Source: Chelatococcus asaccharovorans
GTDB taxonomy: Bacteria > Pseudomonadota > Alphaproteobacteria > Rhizobiales > Beijerinckiaceae
NCBI RefSeq assembly: GCF_003201475.1
Contig: NZ_QJJK01000010.1
Coordinates: 62,001 to 126,000, forward strand
Reading direction: 5' to 3'
Length of the DNA: 64,000 nt
A model generated the notes under the pieces. It saw only the letters and a list, made by a program, of their open reading frames with translations, was not told where the DNA came from and did not search any database. Below, piece by piece: positions 1 through 7,734 of the stretch (positions within the stretch are counted from its first letter, which is position 1; every line of letters starts with the position of its first letter). The position numbers and the translations under genes were made by a program.

Positions 1-474
1 GCGGGCTTCGACACGGTGTCGATCAGCCTGAACAAGGGGCTCGGCGCACCCGTAGGCGCGATGCTCGCAGGCAGCCGCGACCTGATCCGGCAGGCCGTCA
101 CAATACGCCAGCGGCTGGGGGGCGGCATGCGGCCGAGCGCAACATTGTGCGCGCCGGCGCTCGCGGCGTTGGACAGCTGGCCGGAGATCGCCCGGGACCA
201 CGCGCTCGCCCATCTCCTCTGGCGGGAGATCGGCGAAGACGCCGCCATCGCCGAGCCGGCCACCAATATCGTGATGATCCGCCTTGCCGGGGAGGGGGCC
301 GCGGAGGTGCTGCGCCGGCGGCTCGCCGACACCGGCGTCATGGCCTTGTGCCTGGAGCCGCAGGTGCTGCGTCTCGTCACCCATCGGGGCTTGACCGAAG
401 CCGGCATCCGCCGCGCCGCGGCGATCATCCGCTCCATCCTTAATTCCTTCCGAGACACAGAGACAACACAGTGA
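1..474 (+). CDS. Threonine aldolase-like PLP enzyme, C-terminal part (5' end outside window)
   Basis: The reading frame is open from the first base, so the gene starts upstream of the window. The visible 157 residues hold the segment SISLNKGLGAPVGAML, which matches the PLP-lysine region of low-specificity L-threonine aldolases (the SLSKGLGAPVGS type), followed by a GGGMRPS loop and the small C-terminal domain. Family members cleave beta-hydroxy amino acids such as L-threonine to glycine and an aldehyde. The stop codon overlaps the GTG start of the hydantoinase A gene, so it is probably co-transcribed with hyuA/hyuB and the TRAP transporter. The substrate cannot be read from this fragment; a role in handling an amino acid released by the hydantoinase is inference. 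Confidence 0.75.
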   Translation, partial: AGFDTVSISLNKGLGAPVGAMLAGSRDLIRQAVTIRQRLGGGMRPSATLCAPALAALDSWPEIARDHALAHLLWREIGEDAAIAEPATNIVMIRLAGEGAAEVLRRRLADTGVMALCLEPQVLRLVTHRGLTEAGIRRAAAIIRSILNSFRDTETTQ

Positions 475-2558
475 GTGAGCATTTCCGCATCGGCGTGGAT
501 ATTGGTGGCACCTTCACCGATTTCACACTGTTCGACGACGGCGACCGGATCGCCCGGACCCACAAGAGGCTGACGACGCCGGACGATCCATCGCGGGCGG
601 TCATCGAAGGAACCGGTGCGATCACGGCCGAGGCCGGCCTGTCGCCGGCCGACGTCGGCACCATCGTCCACGGCACCACGCTGGTCACCAATGCGGTGAT
701 CGAACGGCGCGGCGTGTCCACCGCCATGCTCGTCACGAAAGGATTTCGCGACCTGCTCGATATCGGCGCCGAGCGGCGCTACGACCTGTTCGACCTGACG
801 ATCGCCTTTCCGAAACCCGTCGTGCCGCGCGCGCTGCGCATCGAGGTGCCGGGACGGCTCCGCTATGACGGCTCGGAAGTGGAGGCTCTCGACCTGAGCG
901 CAGTCGAGGACGCCGTGCAGCGCCTTGTCGACACGCATGGCATCCGGTCCGTCGCGATCTGTTTCCTGCATTCCCATGTCGACGCGCGGCACGAAGCGGC
1001 GGCGGCGGACTTCGTCGCCACACGGTTCCCGGATCTCTCCGTCTCCACCTCGTCGGATATCTTTCCCTTCGTGCGCGAATTGGGCCGTTGGACGACGACG
1101 ACGCTCAATGCTTACGTCCAGCCGGTGGTCGACCGCTATCTAAACCGGCTGGAAGGCGGCCTGCGGCAGGCGGGCTTCGCCGGCAAGCTGCTGGTCATGA
1201 GTTCCAGCGGAGGCACGCTGACGCCGGCGATGGCGCGGCGCTATCCCGTTCGCCTCCTGGAATCCGGTCCGGCCGCCGGCGCGCTGATGTCGGCGCGCCA
1301 TGGGTCGGAGCTCGGGCTCGACAGCGTATTGTCCTTCGACATGGGCGGCACCACGGCCAAGGGCTGCTTCGTGCGCGGCGGACGGCCGCTGAAGCGCTAC
1401 GACCTCGAGGTCGCCCGGATCCATGAGTTCCGCCAGGGCAGCGGGCTCACCGTCAAGATTCCCGTGCTCGACATGATCGAGATCGGCGTCGGCGGCGGCA
1501 GCATCGCGCAGGTGGACGACCGCGGCTTGATCGCCGTCGGCCCGGTCAGCGCGGGCGCAGAACCCGGCCCGGCCTGCTACAAGCGCGGCGGCGCGCGCCC
1601 AACGCTCACCGACGCCAACCTGCTGCTGGGTTATCTCGATGCCGGATCGTTCCTGGGCGGCAGCATGAGGCTCGATCCCGAGGCCGCCCGCATCGCCATG
1701 GAGAAGGACATCGCCGCGCAGATGGGCGTCGAGGTCATGCGGACGGCCTTCGGCGTACGTGAGGTAGCCAGCGAGAGCGTGGCCCGCGCCTTCCGCACCC
1801 ACGCCGCGGAGCAAGGCGTGGATCTGCGCAAGTCGGTCATGGTCGCCTTCGGCGGGTCCGGCCCGCTGCACGGGGCGCGGGTGGCCCGGAAGCTCGGCGT
1901 GAGCAGGCTGGTCTGCCCCAACGGCTCCGGTGTCATGTCGGCCTTCGGCCTGTTGTCGAGCCCCCTGGCCTATGAGGTCGTGCGCGCCCGCCGCCTGGCC
2001 CTGGATGAGGCGGGTGTGCAGATCCTGCGCGCCGAACTGGCGGCGATGATGGAGGATACGACCGCAGTCCTGGTCGCTGCCGGCGCGCCATCCGGCTTGA
2101 TCGGCCACGTCATGCGTCTCGACATGCGCTATCGCGGACAGGGCTACGAAGTGGAGGTCGAGATTGATGGCCTCGATGCCTGCATCCCCGTGCCATTGGA
2201 ACAGGCCTTCGCGGCCGTCTACGCCCGCACCTTCGGCCTGGCCTTTCCCGACCAGCCTGCTGAAATCGTCAACTGGAAGGTCGAGGCGATCGGTCCCGCC
2301 CCCGGCAACGGCACGCACTATCGGCTGTCGGTTGAAGGTGCTTCGGCATCGGCCCTGAAGGGACATCGGCAAGCCTGGTCGGCCGACGCCGAAGCCATGG
2401 TGCCCTACGCGGTCTATGACCGCTATGCCCTCGCGCCTGGCACAAAGATCGACGGCCCGGCCCTGATCGAGGAGCGGGAATCGACCTGCGTTCTGGCGAC
2501 CGGCGACCGGCTGAGCGTCGATCCGCACCTCAATCTCATCATCGACATCGGAGTCTGA
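471..2558 (+). CDS. hyuA: Hydantoinase/oxoprolinase A subunit (HyuA family), first copy
   Basis: This 695-residue protein opens with RIGVDIGGTFTDFTLF, the nucleotide-binding signature of the hydantoinase/oxoprolinase N-terminal domain (about residues 5-185). The hydantoinase A domain follows at about 200-490 with SFDMGGTTAKG near residue 288, and a C-terminal domain runs to the end. Family members pair with HyuB for ATP-dependent opening of cyclic amides such as N-methylhydantoin or 5-oxoproline. The GTG start overlaps the stop of the preceding aldolase-like gene, and hyuB starts 3 bases after its stop. Substrate specificity cannot be decided from sequence alone. Confidence 0.9.
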   Translation: MSEHFRIGVDIGGTFTDFTLFDDGDRIARTHKRLTTPDDPSRAVIEGTGAITAEAGLSPADVGTIVHGTTLVTNAVIERRGVSTAMLVTKGFRDLLDIGAERRYDLFDLTIAFPKPVVPRALRIEVPGRLRYDGSEVEALDLSAVEDAVQRLVDTHGIRSVAICFLHSHVDARHEAAAADFVATRFPDLSVSTSSDIFPFVRELGRWTTTTLNAYVQPVVDRYLNRLEGGLRQAGFAGKLLVMSSSGGTLTPAMARRYPVRLLESGPAAGALMSARHGSELGLDSVLSFDMGGTTAKGCFVRGGRPLKRYDLEVARIHEFRQGSGLTVKIPVLDMIEIGVGGGSIAQVDDRGLIAVGPVSAGAEPGPACYKRGGARPTLTDANLLLGYLDAGSFLGGSMRLDPEAARIAMEKDIAAQMGVEVMRTAFGVREVASESVARAFRTHAAEQGVDLRKSVMVAFGGSGPLHGARVARKLGVSRLVCPNGSGVMSAFGLLSSPLAYEVVRARRLALDEAGVQILRAELAAMMEDTTAVLVAAGAPSGLIGHVMRLDMRYRGQGYEVEVEIDGLDACIPVPLEQAFAAVYARTFGLAFPDQPAEIVNWKVEAIGPAPGNGTHYRLSVEGASASALKGHRQAWSADAEAMVPYAVYDRYALAPGTKIDGPALIEERESTCVLATGDRLSVDPHLNLIIDIGV

Positions 2559-2561
2559 GCG

Positions 2562-4214
2562 ATGACCTATGACCCGATCACCCTCGGCATCTTCTGGGAC
2601 AGGCTGGTCTCCATCGCCGACGAGGTGGTGACGGCCCTCGTGCGCTCGTCCTTTTCCACCAACGTGCGCGAAAGCTACGATCTGTCCTGCGTCATCTTCG
2701 ATGCCAAGGGCCGCGCGCTGACGCAGGGCACCTACAGCGTGCCGTCCTTCACCGGCACCGCGCAGGCGACGCTGGCGCATCTGTTGCAAGTCTTCCCGCC
2801 CGAGATCTTGCGGCCGGGGGACGTGATCATGACCAATGACCCGTGGATCGGCACGGGGCATATGTTCGACATCAACGTCATGCAGCCGATATTCCGCCAA
2901 ACACGGCTGATCGGCTACGTCATGAGCATCTCGCATCTGCCCGATATCGGCGGCGTCGGCTATTCCGCCGTCGGCCGTGAGATCTACGAGGAAGGGCTGC
3001 GGCTGCCGCCCGTTCTCTTCGTGCGCGACGGCGTCGTCGATCCGGTGCTGCGCGCCATCATCGCATGCAATGTCAGGGTACCGGAGCAGACGCTCGGCGA
3101 CATCATGGCCAATGTCGCCAGCACCACGGTCGGCGGCCGGCGCATCAACGAGCTGATGGACGAATACGGGATCGAGGACATCCAGCCCCTGTCCGACGCC
3201 ATCATCGACTTTTCCGACCGCAGCCTGCGCACCCAGATCGCCCGCCTGCCCGACGGCACCTGGCAGCACGCGATCATGGTCGAGGGAACCGAAGAACCTC
3301 TGCGGCTCGCAGCCGAGGTGACGATCAGGGGCGACGAGGTTTTCGCCGACTTTTCCGGGACATCACCCGCGATCAAAGCGGCAATCAACGTTCCGCTTTG
3401 CTACACCAGGGCGATGACCTTCCATGCGATCAAGTGCCTGACGACGCCGCGCATCCCCAACAATGCCGGATCGACCCTCGCCATTCACGTCTCCGCCCCT
3501 GCCGGCTGCCTGCTCAACGCCCTCCCGCCGAGCCCGACCGGCGGACGGCACGTCATCGGGCATTTCGTGCAGCCGCTGCTGTTCGGCGCGCTCGCCGCGG
3601 CACTGCCGGATCAGGTCCAGGCCGACAGCGGCATGCTGAACGTCATCAATGTTCAAGGGAAAAACCGCGAAGGGGAGGGCGTGTCGAGCATTTTCTTCGC
3701 CTCCGGCGGGTTCGGCGCCCTGGCGGGGATCGACGGTGCCGATACCACGCCGAGCCCGTCGAACATGACCGGGACGCCGGTCGAGGTGTGGGAGGAGATC
3801 TCGGGCACGCTGGTCGTCTCCAAGGCGCTCGCCCCCGACAGCGGCGGCGCGGGCCGCTTCCGCGGCGGTCTCGGCCAACGCATTGAACTTGTCAACGACG
3901 GCGGCGAGGCCTTGACCATCTCCTGCCTCGCGGGCCGCACCGAATTCCCGCCGGAGGGCGTACTTGGAGGCAAGCCCGGGCGCGCCCGGCGCATCGAGAT
4001 CGACGGCACCGCCGTCCATCCGAAGGGCCGCTATCTGCTGGAGCCCGGCCAGACCCTCGTCACCCACGAGGCGGGTGGCGGCGGCTATGGCGATCCGGCC
4101 GAGCGGGCGCCGCGCGCCTTGCTGCACGACATCGCGGAGGGCAGAGTGACCCGGGAAGGCGCGTTGCGCGACTATGGCCTCAACCCCGCCGCACTCGGGG
4201 AGGGCGCCCGGTGA
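2562..4214 (+). CDS. hyuB: Hydantoinase B/oxoprolinase subunit (HyuB family), first copy
   Basis: This 550-residue protein is a standard-length hydantoinase B/oxoprolinase subunit. It begins MTYDPITLGIFWDRLVSIAD, carries MTNDPWIGTGHMFDINV near residue 90 (the family NDP.. GTH-like motif), and has the C-terminal GGAGRFRGGLGQ and EAGGGGYGDP motifs. It follows hyuA by 3 bases, and its last 4 bases overlap the start of the TRAP small permease, which ties the enzyme to that importer. It is about 110 residues shorter than the second HyuB in this window (21742-23733), so the two pairs are probably not recent duplicates and may act on different rings. Confidence 0.9.
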   Translation: MTYDPITLGIFWDRLVSIADEVVTALVRSSFSTNVRESYDLSCVIFDAKGRALTQGTYSVPSFTGTAQATLAHLLQVFPPEILRPGDVIMTNDPWIGTGHMFDINVMQPIFRQTRLIGYVMSISHLPDIGGVGYSAVGREIYEEGLRLPPVLFVRDGVVDPVLRAIIACNVRVPEQTLGDIMANVASTTVGGRRINELMDEYGIEDIQPLSDAIIDFSDRSLRTQIARLPDGTWQHAIMVEGTEEPLRLAAEVTIRGDEVFADFSGTSPAIKAAINVPLCYTRAMTFHAIKCLTTPRIPNNAGSTLAIHVSAPAGCLLNALPPSPTGGRHVIGHFVQPLLFGALAAALPDQVQADSGMLNVINVQGKNREGEGVSSIFFASGGFGALAGIDGADTTPSPSNMTGTPVEVWEEISGTLVVSKALAPDSGGAGRFRGGLGQRIELVNDGGEALTISCLAGRTEFPPEGVLGGKPGRARRIEIDGTAVHPKGRYLLEPGQTLVTHEAGGGGYGDPAERAPRALLHDIAEGRVTREGALRDYGLNPAALGEGAR

Positions 4215-4768
4215 ACGACGCCCCGCGAAAACTCGCGCTCGCCCTCAGCGCGGTGCTCCAGCCGCTTGAGCGCATGGCCATCGCCCTGGCGATCGTCGTG
4301 CTGCTGGCCCTGCTGGTGCTGACCAATATCGAGGTCGCAGGGCGTTACTTCCTCGGCTTCTCCACGCTGATCGCCGATGAATATGGCGGCTATGCCTATA
4401 GTTGGCTCGTGCTGCTCGGTGCGGTGCACCTGCTGCGCTCCGACAGCTACCTCACCATGACGCTCATCATCGACAGGCTGCCGCGTCTTCGCACCGCGAT
4501 GGGCGTGGTCGCCGGCGTCCTCGGCCTCGTCACCAGCCTGATCCTGCTGTGGTCGTGCTGGCAGACCTTCGACCTCTCCTGGCAGTTCGGCACGAAATCG
4601 ATCCAACCCTCGCAGACCCCGCTCTACCTGCCGCAGGCGATCATGCCGATCGGCTTCCTGATGCTGGTGCTCGCCTATCTCGAGGACATCCTCCGGCGTC
4701 TGTCGGGCCTGCCGCCGCGCCGGCAGGAGGACGACACCGCGACCTGGGGCGAGGGGGACGTGCTATGA
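4211..4768 (+). CDS. dctQ: TRAP transporter small membrane subunit (DctQ family)
   Basis: This 185-residue protein has four hydrophobic helices, at roughly 20-45, 55-75, 95-120 and 140-160, the usual DctQ plan. After the first helix comes NIEVAGRYFLGFSTLIADEY, typical of the family (the N.. RY.. F.. W/DE pattern). The start overlaps the hyuB stop by 4 bases and its own stop overlaps the large subunit start (ATGA), indicating translational coupling. No DctP solute-binding gene lies downstream, so it is probably upstream of the window. The likely cargo is an organic acid or cyclic amide processed by the adjacent HyuAB. Confidence 0.88.
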   Translation: MNDAPRKLALALSAVLQPLERMAIALAIVVLLALLVLTNIEVAGRYFLGFSTLIADEYGGYAYSWLVLLGAVHLLRSDSYLTMTLIIDRLPRLRTAMGVVAGVLGLVTSLILLWSCWQTFDLSWQFGTKSIQPSQTPLYLPQAIMPIGFLMLVLAYLEDILRRLSGLPPRRQEDDTATWGEGDVL

Positions 4769-6072
4769 GCTGGGACTTAAGCCTCCTCATCTACGTCGCC
4801 TTTCTCACAGTTATGATCTGCATCGGCGTGCCGATGGCGCTCGCCATGGGCCTGACGGGCATTATCGGGCTCACGCTCCTCCATGGCACGACGCTGTGGC
4901 CGAGCCTCGGCGACGTGGTGTGGAATTCGACCAACTCCTTCACGCTGGTCGCCGTGCCGTTGTTTGTCCTGATGGGCGAGGTGCTGCTGAAAAGCGGCGC
5001 GGCGGAACGGTTCTATTCCGGCCTCAGCGTCTTGATGGGCCGCGTGCCCGGCGGCCTGGCGCAGTCCAACATCCTGGGAAGCGCGCTGTTTTCGGCGATC
5101 AGCGGATCGTCGACGGCCACTACGCTGACGATCGGCACCGTCGCCATCCCACAGATGCGCAAACGCGGCTACAACGACCACCTCACCTTCGGCACGCTGA
5201 CGGGCGGTGGCGCCCTGGGAAACCTTATCCCGCCGAGCATCTTCCTCCTGATCTATGCCTCGGTCGTGCAGGCATCGGCGGTCGAGCTGTTCGTGGCGAC
5301 CATCGTGCCCGGTCTCATCGCCGTGGTAATGTTCATGATCTATGTCGCGATCAAGGCGCGGGCAAACCCGGGCTGGGTGCCACCGCCCGGCGCACCCGCC
5401 ACCCTGCGCGACATAGGTCGTGCGCTCTTCGATTGCGCCCCCATCTCCGTGCTGATCCTCGCGATCATCGGCGGGATGTACGGGGGGATCATGACGCCGA
5501 CCGAGGCGGCCGGTTTCGGTTGCCTGCTCGCCTTCGTGATCGCCGGCATGTATCGCCGCCTCAGTCTCCCCGCGCTCCGCAGCGCCTGCGTGAACAGCAT
5601 CTCGATCACCTGCGTGCTGTCGCTCATCATCATCAACGGGCAGATCCTCGGCTTCGCCGTCACGCATGCTGGCATCGGCATGGGCGTCTCCAGGGCGCTC
5701 GTCGATATGGGCCTTTCGCCCTTCGTCTTCTTCACCTTCCTGTTCGTGCTCTACCTCGTCCTGGGCGCCATGCTCGAAGGCGTCTCGATGATGCTGCTCA
5801 CGGTGCCGGTGCTCTATCCGACGCTGAAGGCCATGGGATTCGACGACATCTGGTTCGGCGTCTTCCTCGTCATCCAGGCGGAATTGGCGCAGCTTTCGCC
5901 ACCCATCGGCCTCAACCTCATCGCGGTCCAGTCGGTCGCGCGCGACGCCAAGCTCGGGCTCATCATGAAGGCGACGCTGCCCTACGCCATCATGCTGAGC
6001 GCCCTGTGCTTCCTGCTCTACATGCTGCCCGAGCTCGCCCTGTGGCTGCCCGACCAGATGCGGGGACGCTAG
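4765..6072 (+). CDS. dctM: TRAP transporter large membrane subunit (DctM family)
   Basis: The chosen ATG at 4765 lies in an ATGA overlap with the small subunit stop and gives 435 residues, the usual DctM length. An open frame extends further upstream but lies inside the small subunit gene. About twelve hydrophobic segments are present. SAISGSSTATTLTIGTVAIP near residue 110 and GGGALGNLIPPSIFLLIYA near residue 150 are the conserved substrate and sodium pathway motifs of the family. SPPIGLNLIAVQ near the C-terminus is the second-half counterpart. It is the ion-coupled permease of the importer and the last gene of the operon before a palindromic repeat. Confidence 0.92.
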   Translation: MSWDLSLLIYVAFLTVMICIGVPMALAMGLTGIIGLTLLHGTTLWPSLGDVVWNSTNSFTLVAVPLFVLMGEVLLKSGAAERFYSGLSVLMGRVPGGLAQSNILGSALFSAISGSSTATTLTIGTVAIPQMRKRGYNDHLTFGTLTGGGALGNLIPPSIFLLIYASVVQASAVELFVATIVPGLIAVVMFMIYVAIKARANPGWVPPPGAPATLRDIGRALFDCAPISVLILAIIGGMYGGIMTPTEAAGFGCLLAFVIAGMYRRLSLPALRSACVNSISITCVLSLIIINGQILGFAVTHAGIGMGVSRALVDMGLSPFVFFTFLFVLYLVLGAMLEGVSMMLLTVPVLYPTLKAMGFDDIWFGVFLVIQAELAQLSPPIGLNLIAVQSVARDAKLGLIMKATLPYAIMLSALCFLLYMLPELALWLPDQMRGR

Positions 6073-6176
6073 GGCAAGTCCGTCTTTTGCGGACTTGCTC
6101 CGCTCAAAAAATGACGAGCAAATTCACCGGCTTAGATGGCATCAAACGATTCCATCTAAGCCGGATTTGCTCTAGG
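6072..6176. repeat. Dispersed palindromic intergenic repeat, copy 1
   Basis: The element consists of two nested hairpins. The first has GCAAGTCCG (6074-6082) paired with CGGACTTGC (6090-6098) around a 7-base loop. The second is longer: GAGCAAAT (6116-6123) with ATTTGCTC (6165-6172), and inside it CCGGCTTAGATGG (6127-6139) with CCATCTAAGCCGG (6152-6164). A related copy, about 75% identical by eye, lies at 53461-53566 on the other strand. It sits directly after the dctM stop and could also act as a transcription terminator, although there is no clear U tract. Confidence 0.75.
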
Positions 6177-6249
6177 GCATGCCGGTCTGTTTCAGGTTTC
6201 CTTACAAACACCGGATACTTCAGGGCCGGGCGCGATGTCCGCAACAGCC

Positions 6250-6437
6250 GCTGATCAGGCAGGCACCGAGGACACCACGGCCTCCGCCGCGGCGGCAATC
6301 GCCAGGATCCGGCGATCGGCGCCCGCGGGCCCTGCAATCACCAGGCCGACGGGTGCGTCGGTGCCACCGTCACGGATGGGCACGGATATGGCGCAACCAT
6401 CGACCATGTTGATCAGCGTCGCGTTGCGCAGGCTGCG
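6250..6437 (-). pseudogene. Truncated copy of an amidase 3' end
   Basis: These 188 bases match the 3' end of the amidase gene at 27180-28541 with 12 differences by hand count (about 94%). On the minus strand they encode the last 61 codons (RSLRNATLINMVDGCAIS through VVSSVPA and a stop). Only about five residues differ from the full-length protein, so most changes are synonymous and the source was probably a functional gene before truncation. Homology stops abruptly at 6437, where transposase-like DNA starts. Nothing upstream encodes the catalytic residues, so the fragment is non-functional. Confidence 0.9.
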
Positions 6438-6605
6438 CCCTCACGGCACTGCTGAGAGGGGTTCTCCCACCTGGCACCGGCCCCTCGACAAAGGGCCGGT
6501 AATCGTCACCGCTTTTGATGACGGCGTGCACGACGCGGGCCATCTTGGCGGTGATTGCGGTCAGCGCCTTGCGTCTGAGATCGGCGTTGTGCCGGTCGCG
6601 GTGAG
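6438..6605 (-). mobile_element. IS110-family-like transposase C-terminal remnant
   Basis: On the minus strand one frame reads RHNADLRRKALTAITAKM, then ARVVHAVIKSGDDYRPF, then EGPVPGGRTPLSSAV without a start codon. This resembles the C-terminal tail of IS110/IS116-type transposases, where a K(L/M)AR.. HA(V/L)(I/V)K.. YRP pattern is common. Neither the rest of the transposase nor recognisable ends are present. The fragment lies exactly between the amidase remnant and the truncated DUF4214 gene, so this element probably took part in joining those pieces. The family call rests on memory of the motif and is moderate. Confidence 0.5.
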
Positions 6606-7208
6606 ATAGAGCGGCACGAGGCCGAGCTTGGCGCCGTTGTGGACGAAGCCGACGATAGTGCCGGTCGGGTTGGAGGCCGCCAGCATTTCGCTCGCGAGGT
6701 CATAGATCATGGAACTCGGCAGGCCAGTGATATTGTAGGTCTTGGCGCGGCCAAGGCCCAGATCGACGCTGTTCAGGATCGACTGCTGCCAGGCGAAGGC
6801 AGGCGCAGCACCGGCGGCCAGAAACTTCTCGGCGAAATAGACGCCGACCTCGGTGCGGTTGGCGAGGACAGTGCCGTCCGTGCCCCCGACACCCAGCAGC
6901 GTCAGCAGGACCGGCGCAATGCCGTTGGCCTGCAGCTCATTGGCCCAATAAGTCTGGCCGGCCGCATCGGGGATGCGGTCATAGAGGTGGACGTAGAGCG
7001 AGGCGATGAAGATATGGGCATTGGTCAGCGTCGGGCTGTCGAGCCAGGGATTGAGGGCCTTGGCTTCCGCCGTCGCCGCCCAGGCATTGATGAAGGCGGT
7101 CTCGGTCATGCCGGGATAAAGCGAGACCCACCAGGCATAGCCGTTGGGCTCCGGCGCCCGCCCAAGGAAGGCATTGTACATCTGTGCGGTGAATTGTTGG
7201 GCGGGCAT
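6561..7208 (-). CDS. DUF4214-like protein with chimeric C-terminus
   Basis: The protein (215 residues from the ATG at 7208; an upstream TTG at 7223 is also possible) contains QMYNAFLGRAPEPNGYAWW near its start and a second unit, LYVHLYDRIPDAAGQTYW, near residue 78. These fit the DUF4214 pattern (Y...LGR.PD..G..YW), often seen in surface-layer or secreted proteins. The last dozen or so residues are encoded by the IS110-like remnant in another frame, so the natural C-terminus has been lost. No signal peptide is seen. The ATG follows the stop of the upstream gene by 1 base, suggesting the 5' end may also be a junction. Function is unknown and it may be a gene fragment. Confidence 0.6.
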   Translation of the reverse strand: MPAQQFTAQMYNAFLGRAPEPNGYAWWVSLYPGMTETAFINAWAATAEAKALNPWLDSPTLTNAHIFIASLYVHLYDRIPDAAGQTYWANELQANGIAPVLLTLLGVGGTDGTVLANRTEVGVYFAEKFLAAGAAPAFAWQQSILNSVDLGLGRAKTYNITGLPSSMIYDLASEMLAASNPTGTIVGFVHNGAKLGLVPLYLTATGTTPISDARR

Positions 7209-7209
7209 G

Positions 7210-7725
7210 TCATATATCCCCAAATTTCACAACAAATATCGCACTTGGTAAAGTGTACTTACCATCAAGCAAGGTGAATAGGCTATTGCCTAAGGATCCA
7301 AGATCGCTTTCTCTACGGGAGAAATCACTCCTTATTGAGTATCCATAAGATAGGAAGAGCAATAGTTCCCCACCCGTCATCGACGACGCCCTGCCCAGCG
7401 AGTTACAAATCCGCGCTATCACCGGACGAAATTTTGATGAATCATCAATCGCTTCGATCAAAGGAGTTCCCTGGAACAACGTGTCTGACGTGTCGTCAAA
7501 GGGGTTGGCCAGGAGAAGAAACGGCATCATATGCGTCATATCGATGCTTCCAGCTTCTTCTTCAATCATTCTCCGAACATCCGGCTGCGATATACCCCAG
7601 CCGAACTGGAAGAATGTGTTATTATCCATTCCAATTTCAATTAATCGCTTACAAAGTTCGCGCCACACCTCATTGGACGTCGCAAATAAATTGGAGCGTA
7701 TGACACCAAAGACGAAAGAGCTCAT
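7210..7725 (-). CDS. Probable immunity protein for the adjacent Rhs toxin tip
   Basis: This 171-residue soluble protein has no motif I recognise. It is notably AT-richer than the surrounding DNA. It begins 9 bases downstream of the Rhs C-terminal gene on the same strand, the classic position of a toxin-specific immunity gene. It has no signal peptide or membrane segment, which fits a cytoplasmic antidote. The immunity role is inferred from position and composition only. Confidence 0.5.
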   Translation of the reverse strand: MSSFVFGVIRSNLFATSNEVWRELCKRLIEIGMDNNTFFQFGWGISQPDVRRMIEEEAGSIDMTHMMPFLLLANPFDDTSDTLFQGTPLIEAIDDSSKFRPVIARICNSLGRASSMTGGELLLFLSYGYSIRSDFSRRESDLGSLGNSLFTLLDGKYTLPSAIFVVKFGDI

Positions 7726-7734
7726 TTCGACATC

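Noticed and set aside
1140-3269. A 709-codon open frame on the minus strand across hyuA and hyuB
   Set aside because: It is an antisense shadow of two well-supported genes in high-GC DNA; its translation has no family similarity and unusual His/Gly/Asp composition.
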